A DNA stretch of 64,000 nt from Streptomyces malachitofuscus. GTDB lineage: Bacteria; Actinomycetota; Actinomycetes; Streptomycetales; Streptomycetaceae. Shown here one piece after another: positions 9,836 through 17,495 of the stretch. Numbering within the stretch: position 1 is the stretch's first letter; each line of letters opens with the position of its first letter. Location: assembly GCF_014650055.1 (NCBI RefSeq), contig NZ_BMUF01000001.1, positions 186,001 to 250,000 of the forward strand. The letters run 5' to 3'. The position numbers and the translations under genes are program-made. The notes below the pieces were generated by a model. That model saw nothing but the letters and a program-made list of their open reading frames with translations. It was not told the DNA's origin and made no database searches.

Positions 9836-10183
9836 ATGAAGCAGTCTGCTGCCAAGACCCTCGGTGTCGCCGCTCTCGGTGCCGCCTTCGCCGCCGCCGG
9901 GGCGGGCGCCGCCAACGCGGCCCCGGCCGTCCCGGACGCAGCTCCGGCGCTGGACACCGTCACCCAGGCCGTTCCGGCGGAGCGGCTGTCCGGCGCGGCG
10001 CCGGGCTCTTCCGAGGCGCTGGCGACGGGCCAGGAGGTGGCCGGCTCCGGCATGGCGACCCTCCAGCCGGTCGCCGAGCAGGCCGGCCCGGTCGTCCCGG
10101 GCGCCGGCCTCCTCGGGGGTCTGCCGGTGAACCAGCTGCCCACCCAGGGCCTCTCGGTCAACGGCGTTCCGCTCGGCAGCTGA
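9836..10183 (+). CDS. Small secreted protein of unknown function
   Basis: A 115-residue protein with a clear Sec signal peptide: MKQSAAKT, a hydrophobic Ala/Gly core and a probable cut after AANA at about residue 28. The mature part of about 87 residues is rich in Ala, Pro, Gly and Val, has no cysteine, and ends in short GLPVNQLPTQGL-like turns. I recognise no domain. It resembles the protein at 16188-16526 in size, signal and Gly/Pro-rich tail. GAGGA lies 11 bases before the ATG. A very strong hairpin follows the stop. Confidence 0.8.
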   Translation: MKQSAAKTLGVAALGAAFAAAGAGAANAAPAVPDAAPALDTVTQAVPAERLSGAAPGSSEALATGQEVAGSGMATLQPVAEQAGPVVPGAGLLGGLPVNQLPTQGLSVNGVPLGS

Positions 10184-10200
10184 ACCGCCAGGCACCACGG

Positions 10201-10239
10201 CCGATGGGGCGCACCCGGATTCGGGGTGCGCCCCATCGG
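10201..10239 (+). terminator. Terminator hairpin after the secreted-protein gene
   Basis: A perfect 16-bp stem (CCGATGGGGCGCACCC and its complement) with a seven-base loop, 17 bases after the stop and before the convergent PspC gene. Confidence 0.9.
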
Positions 10240-10284
10240 CGTACTCGCGGGGAGATGGTTCTCAGGGTCTTGCGGACTGTGCGG

Positions 10285-10485
10285 CTACCAGGCCGTCCGC
10301 GCCTTGTCCTCCGCGGGCAGCAGCACCCACAGCGCGATGTACAGCAGGAACTGCGGTCCCGGAAGCAGGCACGACGCCAGGAAGATCACCCGCATCGTGG
10401 TCGCGGAGGTGCCGAAGCGCCGGGCCAGCGCGGCGCACACTCCGCCGATCATGCGGTCGTTGGTGGGGCGGGCGAGGCGGCTCAT
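10285..10485 (-). CDS. PspC-domain membrane protein
   Basis: A 66-residue protein that is almost entirely a PspC domain: RPTNDRMIGGVCAALARRFG, then TMRVIFLASCLLPG and FLLYIALWVLLPAE. One long or two short membrane segments occupy about 31-56. PspC domains usually act in membrane-stress responses, here without other psp genes nearby. GGAG lies six bases before the ATG at 10485. The VanZ-like gene lies 59 bases upstream on the same strand, so they may share a transcript. Confidence 0.85.
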   Translation of the reverse strand: MSRLARPTNDRMIGGVCAALARRFGTSATTMRVIFLASCLLPGPQFLLYIALWVLLPAEDKARTAW

Positions 10486-10544
10486 GACGGCTCCTTCGTG
10501 GGCGGTGCGAGGCCTCCCTGCCGGCTGCCTCGGTGCACTCCACG

Positions 10545-11135
10545 TTACGGAGACGAAGGGGGCAAAGCGTCGCTCCATGGGGCGATCCCGACCCTGGGAA
10601 TCGTCGGGGTCCGTCCCTGAGCCGTCTCCTCCGGGAGGAGGGCCGTGACGGGCGTGTGCCCGTCCCTGCGGCGCAGCCAGGCGCGTCCCGCGGGCACCAC
10701 GGCCGCATGCGCGAGCGCCGCGCCCGCCGTGTTCAGCAGCAGCGAGTCGACGTCCACGAGCTGCCCCGGCACCGCGGTCTGCAGCAGCTCCACGGCCAGC
10801 GACACCAAGGCGGTCGCGGTCATGGTGCGGATCAGCGACCCCAGCCGCGAGACGCACAGCCGCCCGCCAGCCATCGGCAGCAGCACACCCAGCGGCGCCA
10901 GCAGCGCCATCGCCTCACCGGTCCGGCGCAGCCCCGTGGCCCAGCCCAGCGCGAAATCCGCCCGGATGCCGTCGAACGGCCGCAGATTCGCCGGCATCAC
11001 CCAGGGGACGTCCAGCGGGCGCAGCGTGTACCAGGCGACGAACGCGAGATACGCGGCCAGGAGGAGCCCCCCTGTCACACGGATGCGGAATGCGGCGGTG
11101 CCGCCGATGAAGCCTTGACGCTGCACGACCCCCAA
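10545..11135 (-). CDS. VanZ-like membrane protein
   Basis: A 196-residue protein with four or five hydrophobic segments. It matches the VanZ-like family by VAWYTLRPLDVPWVMPANLRP in the first loop and LLAPLGVLLPM, then SLAVELLQTAVPGQLVDVDSLLLNTAGAALA (conserved Glu, Gln and Asp-Asp-Asn-type segment). VanZ is linked to teicoplanin resistance in enterococci, but most actinobacterial relatives have no known role. A C-terminal hydrophilic tail of about 45 residues follows the last segment. No van genes are nearby. Confidence 0.82.
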   Translation of the reverse strand: MGVVQRQGFIGGTAAFRIRVTGGLLLAAYLAFVAWYTLRPLDVPWVMPANLRPFDGIRADFALGWATGLRRTGEAMALLAPLGVLLPMAGGRLCVSRLGSLIRTMTATALVSLAVELLQTAVPGQLVDVDSLLLNTAGAALAHAAVVPAGRAWLRRRDGHTPVTALLPEETAQGRTPTIPRVGIAPWSDALPPSSP

Positions 11136-11231
11136 GACGCGGCGTTCGGCACGATCGGTTCCGGGATGTCACCCGTTCAACGGGTGAGGCATGCGCCACA
11201 GTGCCGCACACCACGCCGGCCCGTCCCGCGC

Positions 11232-11870
11232 TCAGCCCTCGGTGGCCTCCGAGGAGGGCGGCTCGTCCTCGCCCGGACGGGAGCGGACCTCGTCCGTGCA
11301 CTTGTAGCGCCGTGGCCGGCCGGCGTCCGGGCCGCCCAGGATCACCGAGCCGTCGCTCTCGGCCGCCGCCGAGTCGGTGAAGGTGCACACGATCTGCGCC
11401 AGCGCGGACGAGGACAGGCTCCCCGGCGCGGCGCTCAGCCGCAGCGTGTCCTCCGGGTCGCCGGGCCGCGGACCGCTCACCGTCGTCCCGGGCCGTACCC
11501 GCGTCGTGTACCCGGCCTCCCGCTCGGCGGCCGACGGCACCTCCGACAACTCGTCCAGCAGCCCCTGCGCCACCAGCACCCGCCGCGCGTCCGCCGCACC
11601 GTCCGGCACCCGTACCGTCCGGTCCACCGCCACCAGGGACGACCCGCACAGCAGGAACACCTGCACCGGCAGCCCCCGCACGGCCTGCGTCGACACCTCC
11701 GGCTCGGCCAGCGAGCAGTGCACCCGCGACGGCGCCGGACCGAAGTCGGTCGGCACCTCCGTGGCCCGGATCCCGCACCCCGCCAGCAGCACCCCGAGCG
11801 CCCCGGCGGCCAGCAGCCCCCGCCCGCCCCGCAGGGCCGCGCTCCTTGCCGTCGTCCGCCGTACGTTCAT
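11232..11870 (-). CDS. Lipoprotein, third gene of the afsQ operon
   Basis: A 212-residue lipoprotein: Arg-rich n-region, hydrophobic core and lipobox LLAGC at about 28-32, so it should be anchored outside the membrane. The mature part has three further cysteines (in VHCS, LLCGS and VCTF) and a fourth near the end (YKCTD), enough for two disulfides. Its ATG overlaps the afsQ2 stop as ATGA, which indicates coupled translation with the sensor kinase. An extracytoplasmic role in modulating AfsQ2 sensing is inferred from that linkage alone. The C-terminus is acidic and Ser/Pro-rich. Confidence 0.8.
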   Translation of the reverse strand: MNVRRTTARSAALRGGRGLLAAGALGVLLAGCGIRATEVPTDFGPAPSRVHCSLAEPEVSTQAVRGLPVQVFLLCGSSLVAVDRTVRVPDGAADARRVLVAQGLLDELSEVPSAAEREAGYTTRVRPGTTVSGPRPGDPEDTLRLSAAPGSLSSSALAQIVCTFTDSAAAESDGSVILGGPDAGRPRRYKCTDEVRSRPGEDEPPSSEATEG

Positions 11871-13477
11871 CGGGCGTCCCCCTCGGCGCCTTCGTCCCCG
11901 GCGTCGCCGGACTTCTCCGACGGATGCCGTGCGGACACGTCCCGAGGCAGCCGCAGTGTGAAGACGGCGCCGCCCTCCGGGGAGTTGGCCGCGGTGATCT
12001 CACCGCCGTGGATATGGGCGTTCTCCAGCGCGATGGACAGCCCCAGACCGCTGCCCTCGGAGCGCGGCCGGGAGGCACTCGCCTTGTAGAAGCGGTCGAA
12101 GACGTGCGGCAGGACCTCCTCCGGGATGCCCGGCCCGTGGTCCCGCACCTCGATGACCACCGTGGCCTCGTCCCCGGCGCCCTCCGCGCCCTCCGCGACG
12201 GACTCCCGCACCGCCACCCGCACCGGCGAACCGCCGTGCTTGAGCGCGTTGCCGATGAGGTTGGCCAGGATCACGTCCAGCCGGCGCGGATCGATCCGCG
12301 CGTGAATGCCGCGTTCGGCGTCCAGGTCGACCGCGTCCAGCCAGGCCCGCGCGTCGATGCAGGCGGTGATCTGGTCGGCGACATCGACGTCGTCGAGCAC
12401 CAGACGGGCGGTGCCCGCGTCGAAGCGGGTGACCTCCATCAGGTTCTCCACCAGGTCGTTCAGTCGCCGGGTCTCGCTCACCACCAGCCGTACGGCGGGC
12501 TCGATCATCGGGTCGATGCCGCCGCCCTCGAACTCGAGCTCCTCCTCCAGGACCTCCGTCACCGCGGTGATCGCGGTCAGCGGCGTACGCAGTTCGTGGC
12601 TCATGTCCGCCACGAACCGGCGTGAGGCCTCGTCCCGCGCGGCCATGTCGGCCACCCGCTTCTCCAGCGCCTCGGCGGCCTTGTTGAACGTGCGCGAGAG
12701 ATCGGCCAGTTCGTCCGTGCCCGACACCCTGAGCCTGGTGTCCAGCTTCCCCTCACCGAGCCGCCGCGCGGCCACCCCCAGCCGCTGCACCGGCTTCAGC
12801 ACGGTCGTCGCGGCGGCGTGCGCGAGCAGCGCGGAACCTATCAGCGCGAGCGCCGTGGCGATCCCCAGCGACCAGGCCAGCGAGTTGAGGTCCTTGGCCT
12901 CCGGCTCCAGCGACTTCAGCATGTAGCCGGTCGGCCCGCCCCCGATCACCCGGGTCCCCGCCACCAGGTAGGGGGTGTCACCGTCGACCGTCCGCTGCCA
13001 GTACAGGTGGTGCGGATACTTGTTGTTCGACGTGATCTTCTGCCGCTCGGTGACCGCGTCCCGCAGCGAGGCCGGCACGTCCTTCAGCGAGAAGCCGTTC
13101 AGGCCCCCCGAACTGCCGTACACCGTCCGGCCGTCGGGATTCTCCGCGACGAGCAGCACGGTGAAACGCTGGCTGCTCGTCGCCATCTGGCTCGCCGTGC
13201 GCTGCAGTTCGTCCTGGGTGGGACGCTCGGGCAGCGCGCCCGCCCGGTTCTGCATCTCCCGCTCGAAGTCGCGCAGCACCGCGTCCTGGGTGCGGGTCAG
13301 CACGGACTCACGGTTCAGCCAGTAGGCGATGCCCGACGCGGACACCGCCGCGGTGAGCGCGACCAGCCCGAACACCACGACCAGCCGCAATCGCAGGCTG
13401 GTGAAGCGCAGCCGTGACCAGACTCCCTTGCGCGCGGCGGACCAGCCGCCGGTCCCCCCTTGGTGCTCCTGTGTCAC
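11867..13477 (-). CDS. afsQ2: AfsQ2 sensor histidine kinase
   Basis: A 536-residue membrane kinase. Membrane segments are at about 28-50 (LVVVFGLVALTAAVSASGIAY) and near 210-230, enclosing an extracytoplasmic sensor region of about 150 residues. HAMP follows, then the H-box FVADMSHELRTPLTAI, the N-box LANLIGNALKHGG, and the G boxes DHGPGIPEE and GSGLGLSIA. The start is GTG 13477, which overlaps the afsQ1 stop by four bases (GTGA). In S. coelicolor AfsQ1/Q2 affects antibiotic production and nitrogen metabolism on glutamate-rich medium. The identity rests on partner, length and locus. Confidence 0.95.
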   Translation of the reverse strand: MTQEHQGGTGGWSAARKGVWSRLRFTSLRLRLVVVFGLVALTAAVSASGIAYWLNRESVLTRTQDAVLRDFEREMQNRAGALPERPTQDELQRTASQMATSSQRFTVLLVAENPDGRTVYGSSGGLNGFSLKDVPASLRDAVTERQKITSNNKYPHHLYWQRTVDGDTPYLVAGTRVIGGGPTGYMLKSLEPEAKDLNSLAWSLGIATALALIGSALLAHAAATTVLKPVQRLGVAARRLGEGKLDTRLRVSGTDELADLSRTFNKAAEALEKRVADMAARDEASRRFVADMSHELRTPLTAITAVTEVLEEELEFEGGGIDPMIEPAVRLVVSETRRLNDLVENLMEVTRFDAGTARLVLDDVDVADQITACIDARAWLDAVDLDAERGIHARIDPRRLDVILANLIGNALKHGGSPVRVAVRESVAEGAEGAGDEATVVIEVRDHGPGIPEEVLPHVFDRFYKASASRPRSEGSGLGLSIALENAHIHGGEITAANSPEGGAVFTLRLPRDVSARHPSEKSGDAGDEGAEGDAR

Positions 13478-14151
13478 TGAGGCGGATCCAGCCGGTAGCC
13501 GACACCGCGCACGGTACGGATCAGGGTCGGGGACGACGGCACGTCCTCGACCTTGGCGCGCAGCCGCTGGACACAGGCGTCCACCAGACGCGAGTCGCCC
13601 AGGTAGTCGTGCTCCCACACCAGCCGCAGCAGCTGCTGACGGGACAGCGCCTGCCCCGGCCGCCGGCTCAGCTCCAGCAGCAGCCGCAGCTCCGTCGGCG
13701 TCAGCTGGAGGTCCTCGCCGTTCTTCGTCACCGTCATCGCCGAACGGTCGATGACCAGGCTGCCGAAGCTCGCCGAGTCGCTGGACTCCCGCTCGCCGCG
13801 CCGCAGCACGGCCCGGATGCGGGCGTCCAGCACCCGTCCCTGCACCGGTTTCACGACATAGTCGTCGGCGCCGGACTCCAGGCCGACCACCACGTCGATG
13901 TCGTCGTTGCGCGCGGTCAGCAGGATGATCGGCAACTGGTCCGTGCGCCGGATGCGACGGCACACCTCGAACCCGTCGATGCCGGGCAGCATCACATCCA
14001 GCACGATCAGATCCGGCCGCTGCTCACGCAGCAGCTTCAGACCGTCCTCACCGCTGGCAGCGGTCGCCACCCGGTGACCCTGGCGCGTCAGTGAGAGCTC
14101 CAGGGCCGTGCGGATGGCGTCGTCGTCCTCGATCAGCAACAGGGAAGGCAC
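13474..14151 (-). CDS. afsQ1: AfsQ1 response regulator (OmpR/PhoB type)
   Basis: A 225-residue regulator. The receiver domain spans 1-118 with acidic pocket Glu8-Asp9-Asp10, phosphoacceptor Asp52 (LIVLDVMLPG), Thr in ILLTARND and Lys in VVKPV. A winged-helix DNA-binding domain spans about 128-225 (LTPTELRLLLELSRRPGQAL, then VDACVQRLRAKVE). GTG 14151 gives the known AfsQ1 length; an in-frame ATG at 14169 would add six residues. sigQ is divergent, with a direct-repeat AfsQ1 box between them at 14282. Confidence 0.96.
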   Translation of the reverse strand: MPSLLLIEDDDAIRTALELSLTRQGHRVATAASGEDGLKLLREQRPDLIVLDVMLPGIDGFEVCRRIRRTDQLPIILLTARNDDIDVVVGLESGADDYVVKPVQGRVLDARIRAVLRRGERESSDSASFGSLVIDRSAMTVTKNGEDLQLTPTELRLLLELSRRPGQALSRQQLLRLVWEHDYLGDSRLVDACVQRLRAKVEDVPSSPTLIRTVRGVGYRLDPPQ

Positions 14152-14281
14152 GCGCTCATTCTGGCCCATGGAGGGCTCCCTGTTCGACCCGTGGGCGGCA
14201 GATGCCCATTGGGCCCGCATACGTGCCGCTACGTGCACGGACACTTGTGAAGGACCTGTGCCCCCACCGTGCCCGACCCCT

Positions 14282-14297
14282 GTGACACGTCTGTGAC
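14282..14297. promoter_or_regulatory. AfsQ1 box between afsQ1 and sigQ
   Basis: GTGAC-ACGTCT-GTGAC fits the published AfsQ1 consensus GTnAC-n6-GTnAC exactly. It lies about 100 bases before the sigQ start and 130 bases before the afsQ1 start, suitable for activating sigQ and/or autoregulation. Confidence 0.85.
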
Positions 14298-14394
14298 AGT
14301 CGGCGGACACGGCCATGAAGGTCCCCCGGCAAGCTATTCGGCACAAGCACAACAGCAGGACAGAACACCGGAAGTCCACGACGGGGGGCGCGAG

Positions 14395-15132
14395 ATGAAC
14401 ACGCTGCACAGCACCAGCACCAGCGCAGTGGTCACGCGTCTGCACGACGTGCACCGGGGTTCCGAGAAGTCCGGTGCGGCGGGCATGCGGGGGTGCGCCC
14501 GCGGCACCGGGCGTCAGCACACCACGATCATGACGGTGGTTGACGCATCCACGGGGGAAACGGACGGGGGGAACGCGTACGGGGAGGGCTCGGGGGAGCG
14601 TCGCTCGCTGACGGAGGTGGAGTTCACCGCCTACGTCCAGGAGCGCCGCGCCTCCCTGTACGCCACCGCCTACCACCTGACCGGCGACCGCTTCGAGGCC
14701 GAGGACCTGCTGCAGAGCGCGCTGTTCTCGACCTACCGGGCGTGGGACCGGATCAGCGACAAGGCGGCCGTCGGCGGATATCTCCGCCGCACCATGACCA
14801 ATCTGCACATCAGCGCGTGGCGCCGCCGCAAGCTGAACGAGTACCCGACCGAGGAACTGCCGGAGACGGCCGGCGACACGGACGCGATGCGCGGCACCGA
14901 GCTGCGCGCCGTCCTGTGGCAGGCCCTGGCCCGGCTGCCCGAGCTCCAGCGCACCATGCTGGTCCTGCGCTACTACGAGGGCCGCACGGACCCGGAGATC
15001 GCGGACATCCTCGGCATCAGTGTCGGCACGGTGAAGTCCAGCATCTGGCGGTCGCTCCGCCGGCTGCGCGAGGACGAGGTCCTCAGCTTCGGCCGTGACG
15101 AGGAGAACGCCTTCGGGGAGCTTGTCGCCTGA
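14395..15132 (+). CDS. sigQ: RNA polymerase sigma factor SigQ
   Basis: A 245-residue SigE-family ECF factor. A poorly conserved N-terminal extension of about 75 residues precedes region 2 (FTAYVQERRASLYATAYHLTG, with FEAEDLLQSALF). Region 4 is at about 165-220 (LARLPELQRTMLVLRYYEG, then PEIADILGISVGTVKSSIWR). In S. coelicolor, SigQ is a target of AfsQ1 and counteracts its effect on antibiotic production; the AfsQ1 box upstream agrees. The ATG at 14395 has a G-rich ribosome site. Downstream ATGs at 14488 and 14531 are in frame and would remove only the variable leader. Confidence 0.94.
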   Translation: MNTLHSTSTSAVVTRLHDVHRGSEKSGAAGMRGCARGTGRQHTTIMTVVDASTGETDGGNAYGEGSGERRSLTEVEFTAYVQERRASLYATAYHLTGDRFEAEDLLQSALFSTYRAWDRISDKAAVGGYLRRTMTNLHISAWRRRKLNEYPTEELPETAGDTDAMRGTELRAVLWQALARLPELQRTMLVLRYYEGRTDPEIADILGISVGTVKSSIWRSLRRLREDEVLSFGRDEENAFGELVA

Positions 15133-15335
15133 GGGTACGGGGGAAGCGGGGGACCCGGGATCGGGGGATCCGGGGGGAACGGGTAACGGGGGACCTGCGG
15201 GGATGCCGGGGGGCGTCACCGTGGCAAGCGGGGGGACACGGGGGAACAAGAGGGGGAGGCACCACGGGGGTCACGGGGGGCCTCTGAGATCCGGGGGGAT
15301 CGAGGAGGGATCCGGGGGGATCACGGGGGAGTGCG
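15133..15335 (+). repeat. G-run-rich degenerate repeat after sigQ
   Basis: About 200 bases directly after the sigQ stop carry more than a dozen runs of four to six G on the + strand, spaced 5-18 bases apart. A recurring unit is GATCCGGGGGGATC-like. The pattern is compatible with G-quadruplex formation in the sigQ 3' transcript. No ORF with family features is present. Confidence 0.8.
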
Positions 15336-15340
15336 AAACA

Positions 15341-15379
15341 GCGGGACTGCGGAGGGCCGGGGGGCCCGCCCAGTCCCGC
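15341..15379 (+). terminator. Terminator hairpin between sigQ and the kinase gene
   Basis: GCGGGACTG and CAGTCCCGC form a 9-bp stem around a G/C-rich loop that can itself pair (GGCC...GGCC). It lies 27 bases after the convergent kinase stop on the other strand, so it may be bidirectional. Confidence 0.75.
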
Positions 15380-15405
15380 CGTTCGTGTGTGCGGCCGCGC
15401 CCGCG

Positions 15406-16059
15406 TCAGGCCGGCGTGGCGGTGCTCGTGCTCGTACCCGTCGCCGTACGCCCGGCGACCGCCGCCGCCGCGAGGCGGCCCAGTGCCTCGTCCCGGTCGC
15501 ACGCGTACGCGCCCAGCGCCGTCTGCCGGGCGATGATCGACCGCTCCCGCCGCATCAGCCGCCAGCCACGGCGCAACAGGAATGGCACCGACTTGCGGCC
15601 TTCCTTGAGGTCCCGCAGGAAGCGTCGCCGGAAGGTCCGCACCGGGCCCCGGCTCAGACACAGCGCGTCGGCCAGCAGGCCCAGTTCGCGGCAGCGGCCG
15701 ACGATCTCCGCGGCGAAGATCCCCTCCGCGATGAACAGCGGGGTCCCGCCGATGTCGACGGTGCCCTCGCCCGTACGGGCGCTCAGCGAGATGTCGTAGA
15801 CGGGGACTTGGGTGCGACGTGTCCGGCTCAGCCGCTCGATCGCGGCGACGGCGGCGTCCGCGTCCCAGGAGGCGGGAGCGTCCCAGTCGATGTCCGACGT
15901 GCCCGCCACCAGGGGCAGGGTCGGGTCGTCGCCCTCCTTGTAGAAGTCGTCGAGACGCAGCACCGGAAGGCCGGAGCGGGCCGCGAGAAGGGACTTGCCG
16001 GAGCCGGAGGGGCCGCAGAGCAGCACGACTCGCGCGGATATGGGCGACTGGGAACTCAC
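15406..16059 (-). CDS. Uridine kinase-like P-loop kinase
   Basis: A 217-residue kinase of the uridine/phosphoribulokinase type. The Walker A motif GPSGSGKS is at about 14-21. The nucleoside-binding DDFYKEGDDP follows at about 35, then PVYDISLSART and the helix FIAEGIFAAEI with the lid-like arginines RTFRRRFLRDLKEGRKS. Phosphorylation of uridine or cytidine would fit the surrounding nucleoside genes, but the substrate is not proven by sequence. GTG 16059 puts the P-loop at the usual distance from the N-terminus; a weak ribosome site leaves the start uncertain. Confidence 0.82.
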   Translation of the reverse strand: MSSQSPISARVVLLCGPSGSGKSLLAARSGLPVLRLDDFYKEGDDPTLPLVAGTSDIDWDAPASWDADAAVAAIERLSRTRRTQVPVYDISLSARTGEGTVDIGGTPLFIAEGIFAAEIVGRCRELGLLADALCLSRGPVRTFRRRFLRDLKEGRKSVPFLLRRGWRLMRRERSIIARQTALGAYACDRDEALGRLAAAAVAGRTATGTSTSTATPA

Positions 16060-16187
16060 GGGACACCAGTGTGAGGCATCGTTCGGGTGGCGTACGACCC
16101 CGAGGTGCGGCTTTGAAGCGCGCGTCACATCTCCACTACTCTTCGCGTCGATCCGATCACTCAGCGAAGGCAACAGGTGGCACAGCG

Positions 16188-16526
16188 ATGGCCCGACACA
16201 AGGCACCCAAGACGCCGACCGCCCGACGCGCCCTGGCCGTCCTCGCGACCGCGGGAGTGGCGCTCGGCGCGGGCGCGACGACCGCGGCCGCCGCGGACTC
16301 CGAGGTGCCGCTCGACGGCGCCGGCCAGGTCGTGGGCACCGTCGCGGACCTCAAGCCCAACCCGCTCGCCGGGACGGGCGTGGACCCGCTCGACAACGGT
16401 GTGCGGACGCAGGTGGCCGACTTCAAGGCGGTCGACTCACGGGCCGTGACCGGCCCGGTCGCCCAGGCGCCGTCGGTCGGCGGCATTCCGGGCGCCGGAC
16501 AGGCGACGGACCTGCTCAGGGGCTGA
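16188..16526 (+). CDS. Small secreted protein of unknown function
   Basis: A 112-residue protein with an Arg/Lys-rich start (MARHKAPKTPTARR), hydrophobic core and probable cleavage after TTAAAA at about residue 36. The mature chain of about 76 residues is hydrophilic, rich in Gly, Val, Asp and Pro and without cysteine, and ends in SVGGIPGAGQATDLLRG. No domain recognised. Same size and layout as the protein at 9836-10183, so the two may be distant paralogues. A strong terminator follows, so it is a single-gene unit. Confidence 0.8.
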   Translation: MARHKAPKTPTARRALAVLATAGVALGAGATTAAAADSEVPLDGAGQVVGTVADLKPNPLAGTGVDPLDNGVRTQVADFKAVDSRAVTGPVAQAPSVGGIPGAGQATDLLRG

Positions 16527-16547
16527 CGGGCGGGACGCCCGAAGGAC

Positions 16548-16592
16548 GGAGCGCCGTACCCCTCCCGGACGGAGGAGGGGATACGGCGCTCC
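16548..16592 (+). terminator. Terminator hairpin between convergent genes
   Basis: An 18-bp stem (GGAGCGCCGTA plus CCCCTCC against their complements) with one bulged A. It lies 22 bases after the secreted-protein stop and 16 bases before the pseudo-ALDH stop, so it can serve both strands. Confidence 0.9.
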
Positions 16593-16607
16593 GGTGCGGG
16601 GGGTGGC

Positions 16608-17495
16608 TCAGTAGGCGGAACCCGACGCGCCCAGCGAACCCGTCGGGTGCCAGACCGTCTTGGTCTCCAGGAACGCCGTCATGCGGTCCGTGCCGGGGGT
16701 TGCCGTCCAGTTGTCCACAGGCTGTGGACGGAGCACGCGCTTGAGGTTGTCCGCGGCCGCGATCTCCAGCTCCTTCGCCAGCACCTCGTCGGCGCCCGCG
16801 AGATCGATCGCGTTGACGTCCTGGTGCGCGGCGAGCGGCGCGGCGATCTCCGCCGTACGGCCCGAGAGGATGTTGACCACACCGCCGGGGAGGTCGGAGG
16901 TGGCCAGCACCTCGCCCAGGGAGAGGGCGGGAAGGGGGGACTTCTCGCTCGCGACGACGACGGCCGTGTTGCCCGTCGCGATCACCGGGGCGACCACGGA
17001 GACCAACCCGAGGAACGACGACTCCTGCGGGGCCAGCACCGCGACCACGCCCGTCGGCTCCGGCGAGGACAGGTTGAAGAACGGGCCCGCGACCGGGTTG
17101 CCGCCGCCGACCACCTGGGCGATCTTGTCGGTCCAGCCCGCGTACCAGACCCAGCGGTCGATCGCCGCGTCCACCTGCTCGGCGGCCTTCGACTTCGACA
17201 GACCTTCCGCCTCGGCGACCTCACGGACGTACTGGTCCCTGCGGCCCTCCAGCATCTCCGCGACGCGGTAGAGGATCTGGCCGCGGTTGTACGCCGTCGC
17301 GCCGGACCATCCGCCGAACGCCTTGCGCGCGGCGACCACCGCGTCACGGGCGTCCTTGCGGGAGGAGAGCGGGGCGTTCGCCAGCCACTTGCCCTTTGCG
17401 TCGGTCACCTCGTACACCCGGCCGCTCTCCGAACGCGGGAACTTCCCGCCGACGTACAGCTTGTAGGTCTTCAGTACGTTGAGCCGATCAGACAT
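16608..17495 (-). CDS. Truncated, catalytically dead ALDH-fold protein (ALDH16 C-domain-like)
   Basis: A 295-residue protein with the N-terminal NAD-domain part of an aldehyde dehydrogenase (KLYVGGKFPRSESGR, then GQILYRVAEMLEGRRDQYV and TGVVAVLAPQESS) but no catalytic half. The oxyanion asparagine motif PWNFP is replaced by PQESS, the general-base Glu motif ELGGK is absent, and the chain ends before the GQxC cysteine. It overlaps the stop of the complete ALDH gene by eight bases. Together they look like a split version of ALDH16, which fuses an active ALDH domain to an inactive one. A structural partner role is inferred. Confidence 0.82.
   Translation of the reverse strand: MSDRLNVLKTYKLYVGGKFPRSESGRVYEVTDAKGKWLANAPLSSRKDARDAVVAARKAFGGWSGATAYNRGQILYRVAEMLEGRRDQYVREVAEAEGLSKSKAAEQVDAAIDRWVWYAGWTDKIAQVVGGGNPVAGPFFNLSSPEPTGVVAVLAPQESSFLGLVSVVAPVIATGNTAVVVASEKSPLPALSLGEVLATSDLPGGVVNILSGRTAEIAAPLAAHQDVNAIDLAGADEVLAKELEIAAADNLKRVLRPQPVDNWTATPGTDRMTAFLETKTVWHPTGSLGASGSAY

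Noticed and set aside
16608..17495. Short ALDH-like gene treated as a pseudogene
   Set aside because: Open frame, normal codon use and tight coupling to the active ALDH, plus the ALDH16 precedent, favour a functional non-catalytic protein.
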